The notes: a model not told the origin generated them from the letters alone. DNA of 64,000 nt from Bradyrhizobium nanningense (GCF_004114535.1 NZ_LBJC01000019.1:1-64000); one strand, 5' to 3'. Counted from the first letter of the stretch, positions 27,042 to 36,049 are shown. Program-made: numbers and translations.

Positions 27042-27494
27042 ATGAAGGCCATCAATCGACGGCAGGCATTTGCGCTCGGGGGCGGCTTCGTCATGCTGAC
27101 GCTGCTGCCCATGGCAGCCGATGCCGAAGTGACGAACGACGCGGCGAAGTGGATCGAGAAGTTCACCGGCGGCAAGCAGCCGGCCAAGGGCAAGATTTCG
27201 CTCGACCTGCCGGAGATCGCGGAGAACGGCAACACCGTGCCGCTGTCGATCAACGTCGAGAGCCCGATGACCGCGGACTCCTACGTCAAGGACGTCATGA
27301 TCATTGCGGACGGCAACCCGAATGCAGGCGTGGCGACACTCTCGTTCACCCCCTTGTCTGGCAAGGCGGAAGCCTCGATCCGGATCCGGCTCGCGTCCAC
27401 GCAGAACGTGATTGCGATCGCGAAGATGAGCGACGGTTCGTTGTTCACGGAGCAGAAGACCGTGAAGGTCACCATCGGCGGCTGCGGCGGCTAA
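27042..27494 (+). CDS. soxY: Sulfur carrier protein SoxY
   Basis: 150 residues. Tat-type N-terminus (MKAINRRQAFALGGGFVMLT) and a C-terminus ending KVTIGGCGG, the swinging-arm motif whose Cys148 carries the sulfur substrate as a thioconjugate. The middle is the immunoglobulin-like SoxY fold. SoxYZ is the periplasmic carrier on which thiosulfate is oxidised. 18 bases after soxX and 18 before soxZ. Confidence 0.96.
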   Translation: MKAINRRQAFALGGGFVMLTLLPMAADAEVTNDAAKWIEKFTGGKQPAKGKISLDLPEIAENGNTVPLSINVESPMTADSYVKDVMIIADGNPNAGVATLSFTPLSGKAEASIRIRLASTQNVIAIAKMSDGSLFTEQKTVKVTIGGCGG

Positions 27495-27512
27495 GGGCTC
27501 AGGAGAAAACAG

Positions 27513-27839
27513 ATGGCAGACAAACCGCGCATCAAGCTTCCCAAGGAAGCGGCCAAGGGCGAGGTCGTCCAGATCAAGACCCTGGTTTCGCACGTGATGG
27601 AATCGGGCCAGCGCAAGGATGCGCAGGGCAAGACCATTCCGCGCAAGATCATCAACAAGTTCGCCTGCGAGTTCAACGGCAAGCCGGTGTTCGCGTGCGC
27701 GCTGGAGCCGGCGATCTCGGCCAATCCCTACATCCAGTTCGATGCCAGGATCGACGAGGCCGGCACGTTCAAGTTCTCCTGGACGGACGACGACGGCACG
27801 GTGATCACGGCCGAAGAGAAGATCGCGCTCAAGGCATGA
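27513..27839 (+). CDS. soxZ: Sulfur carrier partner SoxZ
   Basis: 108 residues without a signal peptide, exported as a complex with Tat-carried SoxY. The sequence RIKLPKEAAKGEVVQIKTLV and KFACEFNGKPVFACALEPAI match SoxZ, an Ig-like protein that forms the heterodimer with SoxY. AGGAG ribosome-binding site present. Part of soxXYZABCD. Confidence 0.95.
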   Translation: MADKPRIKLPKEAAKGEVVQIKTLVSHVMESGQRKDAQGKTIPRKIINKFACEFNGKPVFACALEPAISANPYIQFDARIDEAGTFKFSWTDDDGTVITAEEKIALKA

Positions 27840-27867
27840 TGCGCCTCGCGCATTGAGGGAGGCTCGA

Positions 27868-28689
27868 ATGGCGCCACGATATGTTGGGTTGGCCGCTATG
27901 GTCGCGGCCGCCGCGTCGGTTGCGACGCTCGCATGCGCAGAGGACGCCGAGCGCAAGGGCATCGCGGCGCCGCCCGGCCACGTCTTCAAGACCATCATCT
28001 CCGGGTACGAGTTCCGCAGCAAGGAAACCCGCGCGCTGCAGGACGACGATCTCGAAAATCCGGGATTCCTCGCCGTGGAGCGCGCGGCGGACGCCTGGAA
28101 GAAGGTCGAGGGCAGTGAGGGCAAGTCCTGCATGAGCTGCCACGGCGAAGCCGAGACCAGCATGAAGGGCGTCGGCGCCGCGATGCCGAAATGGGACGAC
28201 AAGCTGAAGAGGCCGGTCAATCTCGAGCAGCGCATCAACATCTGCCGCACCGAGCACATGAAGGCGGAGCCCTGGAAGTTCAAATCCGGGGAATTGACCG
28301 ACATGACCACGTTCGTGCGCTACCAGTCGCACGGCATGAAGGTCTCGGTAAAGACCGACGGCCCGATGTCGCCCTGGTTCGAGCGCGGCAAGCAGATCTA
28401 TTACACGCGCTACGGCCAGCTCGATCTTGCCTGCGAATCCTGCCACGAGCGCAACAACGGTAAGTTCATGCGCGCCGATTTCCTGAGCCAGGGCCAGACC
28501 AACGGCTTTCCCACCTATCGGCTGCGCGACCAGCGCCTGGTGCCGCTGCACGAGCGCTTCGAAGGCTGCATGTTCGACGTGCGCGCCGAACCGTTCAAGC
28601 CGCTCTCGGACGAGTTCCTCGCGCTCGAGCTCTATGTCGCCTGGCGCGGCATCGGTCTGCCGGTCGAGACGCCGTCGGTGCGCAATTGA
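27868..28689 (+). CDS. soxA: Dihaem cytochrome c SoxA
   Basis: 273 residues from ATG 27868. Signal peptide to about residue 24. Two haem motifs, CMSCH (88-92) and CESCH (189-193). Cys126 (INICRTEHM) and Cys234 (FEGCMFDVRA) stand where the axial cysteine ligands of type I SoxA are found. The latter is the active-site persulfide cysteine. SoxAX catalyses the first step, joining thiosulfate to SoxY. GAGGGAGG ribosome-binding site. Confidence 0.95.
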   Translation: MAPRYVGLAAMVAAAASVATLACAEDAERKGIAAPPGHVFKTIISGYEFRSKETRALQDDDLENPGFLAVERAADAWKKVEGSEGKSCMSCHGEAETSMKGVGAAMPKWDDKLKRPVNLEQRINICRTEHMKAEPWKFKSGELTDMTTFVRYQSHGMKVSVKTDGPMSPWFERGKQIYYTRYGQLDLACESCHERNNGKFMRADFLSQGQTNGFPTYRLRDQRLVPLHERFEGCMFDVRAEPFKPLSDEFLALELYVAWRGIGLPVETPSVRN

Positions 28690-28716
28690 AACGATGAGCT
28701 TGCAGGAGTATTGCGC

Positions 28717-30408
28717 ATGATCTCTCGACGCGAGTTCATTCAGGTTGCTGCGGCAACGGCGGCGCTCTCGACCGGTGTTGGCTCTGGCCTGACCCGGGCG
28801 GTCGCCCAGCAGCGCCTGACCGAGAAGGAGTTGCTCGCGTTCGAGCCGCTCGGCAACGTCACGCTGGTGCATGTGACCGACATTCACGGTCAGCTCATGC
28901 CGCTTTATTTCCGCGAGCCCTCGACCAATCTCGGTGTGGGCGAGGCGAAGGGTCTTCCGCCGCACGTGACCGGCAAGGAGTTCCTCGCCCGTTTTGGCAT
29001 CGCGCCCGGCTCGTCGGCGGCCTATGCCTTGACCTCGGAGGATTTCGAGGCGCTGGCCAAGAGCTATGGCCGGATCGGTGGCCTCGATCGCGCCGCGACC
29101 GTGATCAAGGCGATCCGCGCCGAGCGCGGCGACAAGGTCGCGCTGCTCGATGGCGGCGACACCTGGCAGGGCTCGTGGTCGTCGCTGAAGACGCGCGGCC
29201 AGGACATGATCGACTGCATGGCGCTGCTCAAGCCCGACGCCATGACCGGCCATTGGGAATTCACCTACGGCACCGAGCGGGTCAAACAGGCGATCGAAGG
29301 CCTCGGCTTCCCGTTCCTTGGCCTCAACATCCGCGACACCGAATGGAACGAAGCGGCGTTCGACGCCGCGACCATGATCCAGCGCGGCGGCGTCAAGATC
29401 GCGGTGCTCGGCCAGGCTTTCCCCTATACGCCGGTCGCCAATCCGCGCTGGATGATTCCGAACTGGTCGTTCGGCGTGCGAGAGGAGGACGTGCAGGCGC
29501 AGGTCGACAAGGCGCGCAAAAGCGGCGCGCAGCTCGTCGTGCTGCTCTCGCACAACGGTTTTGACGTCGACCGCAAGCTTGCAAGCCGCGTCAAGGGCAT
29601 CGACGTCATCCTGACCGGACACACCCATGACGCGCTGCCCGAGGCAGTGAAGGTGGGCAAGACCCTGCTGATCGCGTCCGGCTCGTCCGGCAAGTTCGTG
29701 TCGCGGCTCGATCTCGACGTCCGTGACGGCGAGGTCAAGGCTTACAGCTACAAGCTCATTCCGCTGTTCTCCGATGTGATCACGGCGGACGCCGAGATGG
29801 CGGCGAAGATCGCCGAAGTGCGCAAGCCCTTCGCGTCCGATCTTTCCAAAGTGCTCGGCAAGACGGATTCGCTGCTCTACCGGCGCGGCAATTTCAACGG
29901 CACGTTCGACGATCTGATCTGTCAGGCGTTGCTGCAGGAGCGCGACGCCGAGATCGCGCTCTCGCCCGGTTTTCGCTGGGGTACCAGCGTGCTGCCGGGG
30001 CAGGACATCACCTTCGAGGACGTCACCAACGCAACCGCGATCACCTATCCCGCGGTCTACCGCATGGGCATGACAGGTGCGCGGTTGAAGGAGATCATCG
30101 AGGACGTTGCCGACAATCTCTTCAACATCGATCCGTACTACCAGCAGGGCGGCGACATGGTGCGGATCGGCGGGCTCGCTTACGCGATCGACGTCACCAA
30201 GCCGCAGGGCAGCCGCATCTCGGACATGCAGATGCTCAAGACCGGCGCGCCGATCGATCCCGCCAGGGAATATCAGGTCGCGGGCTGGGCCAGCGTCAAC
30301 GAAGGTACCGAAGGGCCGCCGATCTGGGACGTCGTCGCGAACTACCTGACGCGACAGAAAACCGTTCGGCTCGAGCCCAACCGGGCCGTCAAAGTTACCG
30401 GAGCGTAA
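28717..30408 (+). CDS. soxB: Sulfate thiol esterase SoxB
   Basis: 563 residues from ATG 28717 (AGGAG eight bases upstream; a TTG two codons earlier is rejected). Tat signal with SRREFIQVAAATAALS. The dimanganese 5'-nucleotidase fold shows VHVTDIHGQLMPLY (about 50-63), LLDGGDTWQGS, GHWEF, LSHNGFDVD and LTGHTHDALP. SoxB hydrolytically removes the terminal sulfate from SoxY-bound thiosulfate. It lies 27 bases after soxA. Confidence 0.96.
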   Translation: MISRREFIQVAAATAALSTGVGSGLTRAVAQQRLTEKELLAFEPLGNVTLVHVTDIHGQLMPLYFREPSTNLGVGEAKGLPPHVTGKEFLARFGIAPGSSAAYALTSEDFEALAKSYGRIGGLDRAATVIKAIRAERGDKVALLDGGDTWQGSWSSLKTRGQDMIDCMALLKPDAMTGHWEFTYGTERVKQAIEGLGFPFLGLNIRDTEWNEAAFDAATMIQRGGVKIAVLGQAFPYTPVANPRWMIPNWSFGVREEDVQAQVDKARKSGAQLVVLLSHNGFDVDRKLASRVKGIDVILTGHTHDALPEAVKVGKTLLIASGSSGKFVSRLDLDVRDGEVKAYSYKLIPLFSDVITADAEMAAKIAEVRKPFASDLSKVLGKTDSLLYRRGNFNGTFDDLICQALLQERDAEIALSPGFRWGTSVLPGQDITFEDVTNATAITYPAVYRMGMTGARLKEIIEDVADNLFNIDPYYQQGGDMVRIGGLAYAIDVTKPQGSRISDMQMLKTGAPIDPAREYQVAGWASVNEGTEGPPIWDVVANYLTRQKTVRLEPNRAVKVTGA

Positions 30409-30411
30409 GCG

Positions 30412-31683
30412 ATGTCGAAGATGGACAGTTCCCGGCAATCACGACGCAGTTTCCTGGCCGCTGGCGCCGGTGTTGCTGCCTCCGTGCTCGCCAAGCCGGC
30501 CGCGGCCGGCGCCGGCAATCCCGCCAACCAGCCGCCCAACGTGCCGGAATGGACCAAGTCGCTGGGCGAGGGCGTGGCCGTGCGCCCCTATGGCAAGCCG
30601 TCGAAGTTCGAGAAGGATGTCATCCGCCGCGACGTCGAATGGCTGACCGCCTCGCGCGAATCCTCGGTGAGTTTCACGCCGCTGCATGAGCTCGAAGGCA
30701 TCATCACCCCGAACGGTCTTTGCTTCGAGCGGCATCATGGCGGCATCGCCGAGATTGATCCGGCCGATCACCGCCTGATGATCCATGGCCTCGTGGACCG
30801 TCCGCTGATCCTCACGCTGGACGAGCTGAAGCGCTATCCGCGCGTCAATCGCATCCACTTCATGGAATGCGCGGCGAATTCGGGCATGGAGTGGCGCGGC
30901 GCCCAGCTCAACGGCTGCCAGTTCACCCACGGCATGATTCACTGCGTGCAATATACCGGCGTCTCGCTGCGCACGCTGCTGGAAGAGGCCGGCGTCAAGA
31001 CCAACGGCAAGTGGCTGCTGGTCGAAGGCGCCGATGCAGCGGCGATGGACCGCAGTCTGCCGATCGAGAAGGCGCTCGACGATTGCATCATTGCCTACAA
31101 GATGAACGGCGAGGCGCTCTATCCCGAGCAGGGCTATCCGATGCGATTGGTCGTGCCGGGCTGGCAGGGCAATCTCTGGGTCAAGTGGCTGCGCCGCATC
31201 AAGGTCGGCGATCAGCCCTGGCACACCCGCGAGGAGACGTCGAAGTACACGGACCTCATGCCGAACGGCAAGGCCCGCCGCTTCACCTGGGCGATGGACG
31301 CCAAATCGGTGATCACGTGCCCGAGCCCGCAGGCACCGATCAGGCATGGCAAGGGCTTTACCATCGTCTCGGGGCTCGCCTGGAGCGGCGCCGGAAAAGT
31401 CAAACGCGTGGACGTGTCGCTCGACGGCGGCCGCAACTGGTGGCCGGCACGGCTCGATGGGCCCGTTCTCGACAAGGCGCTGACGCGCTTCTACTACGAA
31501 TTCGATTGGAACGGCGAGCCGCTGCTGCTGCAATCGCGCGTCCAGGACGAGACCGGCTATGTGCAGCCGAGCAAGGCGGAGCTGCGCAAGATCCGCGGCG
31601 TCAACTCCATCTATCACAACAATGGCATCCAGACCTGGCATGTGCAGGCCAATGGTGAGGTCGAGAATGTCGAAGTCGCTTAA
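30412..31683 (+). CDS. soxC: Sulfane dehydrogenase SoxC (molybdenum subunit)
   Basis: 423 residues. Tat motif SRRSFLAAGAGVAA at the N-terminus. The sulfite-oxidase-type molybdopterin domain (about 85-290) has the Mo-ligating Cys153 in HFMECAANSGMEWRG; the C-terminal dimerisation domain covers about 300-415. With SoxD it oxidises the sulfane sulfur on SoxY, giving six further electrons per thiosulfate. Its 3' end overlaps soxD by 17 bases. Its presence indicates complete oxidation of thiosulfate to sulfate rather than sulfur-globule formation. Confidence 0.95.
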   Translation: MSKMDSSRQSRRSFLAAGAGVAASVLAKPAAAGAGNPANQPPNVPEWTKSLGEGVAVRPYGKPSKFEKDVIRRDVEWLTASRESSVSFTPLHELEGIITPNGLCFERHHGGIAEIDPADHRLMIHGLVDRPLILTLDELKRYPRVNRIHFMECAANSGMEWRGAQLNGCQFTHGMIHCVQYTGVSLRTLLEEAGVKTNGKWLLVEGADAAAMDRSLPIEKALDDCIIAYKMNGEALYPEQGYPMRLVVPGWQGNLWVKWLRRIKVGDQPWHTREETSKYTDLMPNGKARRFTWAMDAKSVITCPSPQAPIRHGKGFTIVSGLAWSGAGKVKRVDVSLDGGRNWWPARLDGPVLDKALTRFYYEFDWNGEPLLLQSRVQDETGYVQPSKAELRKIRGVNSIYHNNGIQTWHVQANGEVENVEVA

Positions 31684-32359
31684 GCTCATTGCAGTCGCGC
31701 TGACCGCCTGCGCGCTGAGCGCGCCGGCGCTTGCACAGCAGAAGGCGGATGCCAAGAGCGGGCCGCGCTACCACATCGGACGCGCGCCGACCGCGGACGA
31801 GATCCGCGGCTGGGATATCGACGTGCGTCCCGACGGCCAGGGCCTGCCGGACGGCAAGGGCACGGTCGCGCAAGGCGAAAAGCTGTTCATGGACAATTGC
31901 GCGACCTGCCATGGCGAGTTCGGCGAGGGCAACGGCCGCTGGCCGGTGCTGGCCGGCGGCAAGGGCTCGCTGACATCAGACAATCCGGTCAAGACGGTGG
32001 GCTCGTACTGGCCCTACGCCTCCACCGTGTTCGACTACGTCCGTCACGCCATGCCTTATGGCAATACTAGCTCCCTGTCCGTCGATGAATATTATGCGCT
32101 AGTCGCCTACGTCCTCTATCTGAACGACGTCATTACCGACCAGAACTTCGAGCTGAACAAGAAGACCCTTGCCACGATCAAGATGCCGAACGAGCAGGGT
32201 TTCGTGATGGACGACCGCGCCACCAGCGAGAAGTCGTTCTGGCAGAAGGACCCTTGCATGAAGGATTGCATCGCGCCGGTGAAGATTACCGGGCGCGCTG
32301 CCGCCGTCGACGTGACGCCAGAGGAAGGCAAGGAGAAGAAGTCGCGGGGCGTGGAGTGA
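31667..32359 (+). CDS. soxD: Cytochrome c subunit SoxD (short, one-haem form)
   Basis: 230 residues from ATG 31667. Signal peptide to about residue 23 (LTACALSAPALAQ). One haem motif CATCH at 78-82 and a second Cys pair near the C-terminus (DPCMKDC). The Paracoccus SoxD has two haem domains and is far longer, so this is the short form. It accepts electrons from the SoxC molybdenum centre. Starts inside soxC and ends overlapping the next gene by four bases. Confidence 0.92.
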   Translation: MSKSLKLIAVALTACALSAPALAQQKADAKSGPRYHIGRAPTADEIRGWDIDVRPDGQGLPDGKGTVAQGEKLFMDNCATCHGEFGEGNGRWPVLAGGKGSLTSDNPVKTVGSYWPYASTVFDYVRHAMPYGNTSSLSVDEYYALVAYVLYLNDVITDQNFELNKKTLATIKMPNEQGFVMDDRATSEKSFWQKDPCMKDCIAPVKITGRAAAVDVTPEEGKEKKSRGVE

Positions 32360-32820
32360 GAACCGGCCGGGCGAGCCGCCGCACGCTGCTGCATGCGGCC
32401 CTCGCTGCCGGCTTACTCGCCACAATCCATCCGACCGTGACCCAGGCGGCCGAACCTCACAGGCTCGCGCTGCAGATCAGCGACGACGATCCGGTCAAGA
32501 TGCGCGCCGTTCTCGATGTTGCGGCCAACGTCTCGCGGCATTATTCCGGGCAGGGCGAGGACGTCGAAATCGCAGTGGTTGCCTTCAATGGCGGCCTCGA
32601 CATGCTGCTCGAGGACCGTTCGCCGGTGAGGGAGCGCCTGGTGAATTTTCTGAAATCGATGCCCAATGTAAGCTTTCTGGCCTGCGGCAATACGCTGGAG
32701 ACGCTGGCGGTGAAGGAAGGCAGGCGGCCTCCGCTGCTCGAAGGCGTCAGCGTCACGCAGGTCGGGGTTGCCGCGCTGATGGATCTTGCCGAGAAGAACT
32801 GGACGATTGTCCGGCCGTAG
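32356..32820 (+). CDS. Exported DsrE-like protein 1
   Basis: 154 residues from GTG 32356, overlapping the soxD stop (GTGA). Twin-Arg signal RASRRTLLHAALAAGLLATI. The mature part has the DsrE/TusD-like alpha/beta pattern (EIAVVAFNGGLDMLL, about 71-85) with single Cys110 in FLACGNTLETL, and ends NWTIVRP. Cytoplasmic DsrE/TusD relay sulfur as cysteine persulfides; an exported version would act on periplasmic sulfur. Translational coupling to soxD ties it to thiosulfate oxidation. It resembles the protein at 33752 in the loop and C-terminus. Confidence 0.75.
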   Translation: MRTGRASRRTLLHAALAAGLLATIHPTVTQAAEPHRLALQISDDDPVKMRAVLDVAANVSRHYSGQGEDVEIAVVAFNGGLDMLLEDRSPVRERLVNFLKSMPNVSFLACGNTLETLAVKEGRRPPLLEGVSVTQVGVAALMDLAEKNWTIVRP

Positions 32821-32835
32821 GGGAGATAGCCGACG

Positions 32836-33741
32836 ATGCGATGGTTGATGGGACTGGCTATCGTGCTCGCGCTCGCAGGGCCCGCATGTGCGGCCGAGCA
32901 GGAGCTGGAACTGTCGGTCGAGGGCCGCACGACGCTCGCGACGCTGCGCACGCCAGCCTCGATGGGGCCGGACACACCACTCGTCGTGATGACCCACGGC
33001 ACGCTCGCGCACAAGGACATGGAGGTCATTCAGGGTGTTGCCAAGGCGCTGGAGCAGCGCGGCATCGCTTCGCTCGCCCATACGCTGTCGCTCGGGCTCG
33101 ATCGCCGCAAGGGCATGTATGACTGTGCGGTGCGGCACGACCACCTGACCGACGATGCGGTTGCCGAGATTGGTGCGTGGGTGACACGTGCGAAAGACAT
33201 GTCGCGACTCGTTTTCGCGCTCGGTCATTCGCGCGGCGGCAACCAGGTCGCGCGGTATCTCGCAGCAAGCGAGACCCCGCCGGTGGCGGGTGCGGTGCTG
33301 CTGGCGCCCGTGACCGCAGAAGCCGAGGCGGATTTGCGCGCCTCCTACGCGAAGACCTATGGCAAGCCGCTCGATCCGTTCCTGGAGCAGGCGACCAAGG
33401 CGGTCGCGGCGGGCCGCGGCGGGGAGTGGATGGACGTGCCTGGCTTCATCTATTGCCGCAACGCCGTGGTGACCGCACGCGCCTTTGCGTCATTCTATGC
33501 CGCCGATGCTGGCCAGGATACCGCCGCGCTGGTGGCGCGCACAAAGCTGCCGGTGCTGGTGTTCGCCGCGACCAAGGATAGCGTCGTCCCCGACGTGGCA
33601 ACCGCCTTTGCGCCGCTGACCGGTTCGAGCGGCGGCAGGGTGCAGCTCGACACAATCGAGGATGCCGATCATTTCTTCCGCGACCTGTTCGCGGAAGATG
33701 TTGCCGACCGCATCGCCGAGTTCATCAAGCAGACACGATAG
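32836..33741 (+). CDS. Exported alpha/beta hydrolase
   Basis: 301 residues. Signal peptide MRWLMGLAIVLALAGPACAA. Alpha/beta-hydrolase fold with the oxyanion region VVMTHGTLAHK, nucleophile Ser132 in GHSRGG, an acid residue after LPVLVFAATKDSVV and His in DADHFF. Probably acts in the periplasm on an ester, thioester or similar substrate; a thiosulfonate or persulfide-linked substrate is only a guess. It lies 15 bases after the first DsrE-like gene and 10 before the second. Confidence 0.8.
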   Translation: MRWLMGLAIVLALAGPACAAEQELELSVEGRTTLATLRTPASMGPDTPLVVMTHGTLAHKDMEVIQGVAKALEQRGIASLAHTLSLGLDRRKGMYDCAVRHDHLTDDAVAEIGAWVTRAKDMSRLVFALGHSRGGNQVARYLAASETPPVAGAVLLAPVTAEAEADLRASYAKTYGKPLDPFLEQATKAVAAGRGGEWMDVPGFIYCRNAVVTARAFASFYAADAGQDTAALVARTKLPVLVFAATKDSVVPDVATAFAPLTGSSGGRVQLDTIEDADHFFRDLFAEDVADRIAEFIKQTR

Positions 33742-33751
33742 GAGGGGGACC

Positions 33752-34195
33752 ATGCAGCGTCGATCCATGCTTCGCGCGAGCTTTGCCGGACTATTTGGTG
33801 CCTTCGCGGTGCGCCAGGCGTCCGCGGCGACGGAAACGCCCGCGCGGCAGCGCGTCGCCTATCACCTCGCCGATGCCGATCGTGTCGTCTTCGTTCTGGG
33901 CAATCTGCAGAATCATGTCGACGGCGTCGGCGGGCCCGGCAAGGCCGACATCAGGTTGGTCGTGCATGGACCGGCGCTGCGCGCCTTCCACGCCCTCGCG
34001 GCCCAGGACCACATTGTTGCGATGATGACGAAGCTCGTCGACGCCGGCGTCGGCTTCGATGCTTGCGCCAATACGATGAAGGCTCAGGGCGTCAAGCTGG
34101 ACGATCTCACGCCCGGCTTCGTCGTCGCCGAGAAGGGCGGCGTGGTGCGGCTCGCCGAGCTGCAACAGCAGGGATTTGCGTACTTGCGTCCCTGA
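33752..34195 (+). CDS. Exported DsrE-like protein 2
   Basis: 147 residues from ATG 33752 with GGAGGGGG upstream. Basic N-terminus and hydrophobic signal (MQRRSMLRASFAGLFGAFAV). DsrE-type fold with DRVVFVLGNLQNHVDGV, DIRLVVHGPALRAFH and a Cys105 loop FDACANTMKAQGV; ends GFAYLRP. Paralogue of the protein at 32356, sharing the A-C-x-N-T loop, the following charged helix and the RP end. Last gene of the sox operon before a YeeE permease; probably another sulfur-handling periplasmic protein. Confidence 0.78.
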   Translation: MQRRSMLRASFAGLFGAFAVRQASAATETPARQRVAYHLADADRVVFVLGNLQNHVDGVGGPGKADIRLVVHGPALRAFHALAAQDHIVAMMTKLVDAGVGFDACANTMKAQGVKLDDLTPGFVVAEKGGVVRLAELQQQGFAYLRP

Positions 34196-34290
34196 ATAGG
34201 CGTGGGCTGCGCCCCGGGGCTTGATCTCGCTCATATAGCGCGGCCGCGCCTGGCGATAGATTGGCAAGTCCAGGGAATACCGAGGCGGCC

Positions 34291-35382
34291 GTGCTGACGA
34301 CACTCATCGATCTCATGGGGGAAGACCGGCTGTCATGGCTGGGCGGCCTCCTGGTCGGCGGCCTCTTTGGATTCTTCGCCCAGCGCAGCCGCTTTTGCCT
34401 GCGCGCAGCCGCCGTCGAATTCTCCCGCGGCGCGGGCGGGCCGCGCCTTGCGGTGTGGCTTTTGACCTTCGCCGCCGCGCTGGTGGGCACGCAAGGCTTG
34501 GTCGCGCTCCGCTGGCTCGACGTGTCCGAGGCGCGGCAACTCGCGCAGCAGGGAAGTATCTCCGGTGCGCTGCTCGGCGGAGTGATGTTCGGCTGCGGAA
34601 TGATCTTGGCGCGGGGCTGCGCCAGCCGGCTGCTGGTGCTCTCGGCCAACGGCAATCTCAGGGCGCTGCTGTCGGGCCTGGTGTTCGCGGTCACCGCTCA
34701 GGCTTCCTATCGTGGCTTGCTGTCGCCCGCGCGCGAGTGGGTGACCAATCTGTGGCTGGTCGACGGTGGCCCGTCACGCGACATCATGGCGATGTTCGGG
34801 GCCGGCACGCCCGAAAAGCTCGCCTTCGGATGCGTGTGGCTGATTGCGGGGCTGTCCTTCGCCTTCCGCAGCCGGCTGCCGCGCCGGCTGATCCTTGCTG
34901 CGCTTGCAACCGGAGCAGCCGTCGTCGCCGGCTGGTTCTTCACCTACCAGCTGTCGCAGGCCTCCTTCGCGCCGGTGACGCTGAAGAGCCTCACCTTCAG
35001 CGGACCGTCGGCCGAATTGCTGATGCTGGTCCTGAACAGCTCGCAGCTCCGGCTCGGCTTCGACCTCGGCATTATTCCGGGCGTGTTCCTCGGCTCGTTC
35101 GCCGCAGCGGCGCACGCGGGCGAGCTGAAGCTGGAAGGATTTTCGGACGGGCTCGGCATGCGCCGTTACCTGCTCGGCGCGGTGCTGATGGGGTTCGGGG
35201 CGATGCTCGCCGGCGGCTGCGCGGTCGGTGCCGGCGTGACCGGTGCCTCGGTCTTCGCGCTCACCGCCTGGCTCGTGCTCGGCGGCATGTGGCTGGGGGC
35301 GGGTCTCACGGATTTGATCGTCGACCGCGGCGGCATACCGCAAGCCCGACCGGCGACGAGCTCGCCTGCGCCGGGAATCTGA
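34291..35382 (+). CDS. YeeE/YedE-family sulfur transporter
   Basis: 363 residues from GTG 34291 (GAGG five bases upstream); ATG 34315 is possible. Eight to nine membrane helices with family motifs GLFGFFAQRSRFCLRAAAVE (about 27-46), GVMFGCGMILARGCASRLLV and MGFGAMLAGGCAVGAGVTGA (about 303-322). Likely thiosulfate or sulfite uptake. Follows the second DsrE-like gene by 95 bases on the same strand and continues the sulfur theme. Confidence 0.88.
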   Translation: MLTTLIDLMGEDRLSWLGGLLVGGLFGFFAQRSRFCLRAAAVEFSRGAGGPRLAVWLLTFAAALVGTQGLVALRWLDVSEARQLAQQGSISGALLGGVMFGCGMILARGCASRLLVLSANGNLRALLSGLVFAVTAQASYRGLLSPAREWVTNLWLVDGGPSRDIMAMFGAGTPEKLAFGCVWLIAGLSFAFRSRLPRRLILAALATGAAVVAGWFFTYQLSQASFAPVTLKSLTFSGPSAELLMLVLNSSQLRLGFDLGIIPGVFLGSFAAAAHAGELKLEGFSDGLGMRRYLLGAVLMGFGAMLAGGCAVGAGVTGASVFALTAWLVLGGMWLGAGLTDLIVDRGGIPQARPATSSPAPGI

Positions 35383-35388
35383 AAATAG

Positions 35389-35426
35389 TTTAGAGATTGC
35401 TAAATTGTAATTTCTGAATATGATAT
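35389..35426 (+). promoter_or_regulatory. Promoter-like AT-rich region before the split YeeE pair
   Basis: TTGCTA (35398-35403), 17 bases, then TGATAT (35421-35426). The -35 lies in the inverted repeat TTTAG-N6-CTAAA (35389-35404). This is the only AT-rich stretch between the permease at 34291 and the pair at 35488, so the pair probably has its own promoter, perhaps with an operator. Confidence 0.4.
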
Positions 35427-35487
35427 TTGCTGGTGCAGGCTGATTGCGTCGCAACGATGCTGGCCCGACGCTTCCGGAGAAACGCAC

Positions 35488-36039
35488 ATGACCACCATCA
35501 CGGAAAGCTACGTTCGCGAAGCGCCGCGCACGGCGCGGATTGACTGGTCGCCTTATCTGGTCGGTGCGGGAATTGGCCTGCTGAGCTGGATCGCCTTCGC
35601 CGTGTTCGGCGATCCGCTCGGCGTCACCACGGCCTATTCGCGCATCGCCTCCCTGTTTGCCATTCCCGTGATCGGTCCTGAGGCTGTGGCACAGAACGCC
35701 TATTGGAAGAGCATGCCGCTGAAGTGGGACTACGGCGTCTGGTTCCTCGTCGGCATTCCCGCAGGCGCATTCATCTCCGCGGTGATGTCGGGGACGTGGC
35801 GGCTCGAACTCGTGCCTGAAGTCTGGCAGGAACGATTCGGACCGTCGATCGCAAAGCGTTTCATCGGCGCGTTCCTCGGCGGAGCCGTCATCATGTACGG
35901 TGCGCGGCTTGCGGGCGGCTGCACCAGCGGACACGGTATCTCCGGCGGGTTGCAACTCGCGGTGTCGAGCTGGCTATTCCTGGCGGTGATGTTCGCCACC
36001 GGGCTCGGAATTTCCGCGCTCATGTTCCGCAAGCAGTGA
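35488..36039 (+). CDS. YeeE/YedE-family half-transporter (PmpA-like)
   Basis: 183 residues, about four to five helices. It carries the family motif ARLAGGCTSGHGISGGLQLA (about residues 143-162) at its C-terminal part, but is half the length of a normal YeeE. The other half is supplied by the next gene, 10 bases downstream. Together the two correspond to PmpA/PmpB-type pairs, likely a two-subunit transporter for sulfur compounds. Confidence 0.85.
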   Translation: MTTITESYVREAPRTARIDWSPYLVGAGIGLLSWIAFAVFGDPLGVTTAYSRIASLFAIPVIGPEAVAQNAYWKSMPLKWDYGVWFLVGIPAGAFISAVMSGTWRLELVPEVWQERFGPSIAKRFIGAFLGGAVIMYGARLAGGCTSGHGISGGLQLAVSSWLFLAVMFATGLGISALMFRKQ

Positions 36040-36049
36040 GGGACCTCCG

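Noticed and set aside
27829..30438. Long minus-strand frame opposite soxA and soxB
   Set aside because: Both sox genes carry clear motifs; the antisense product has none.
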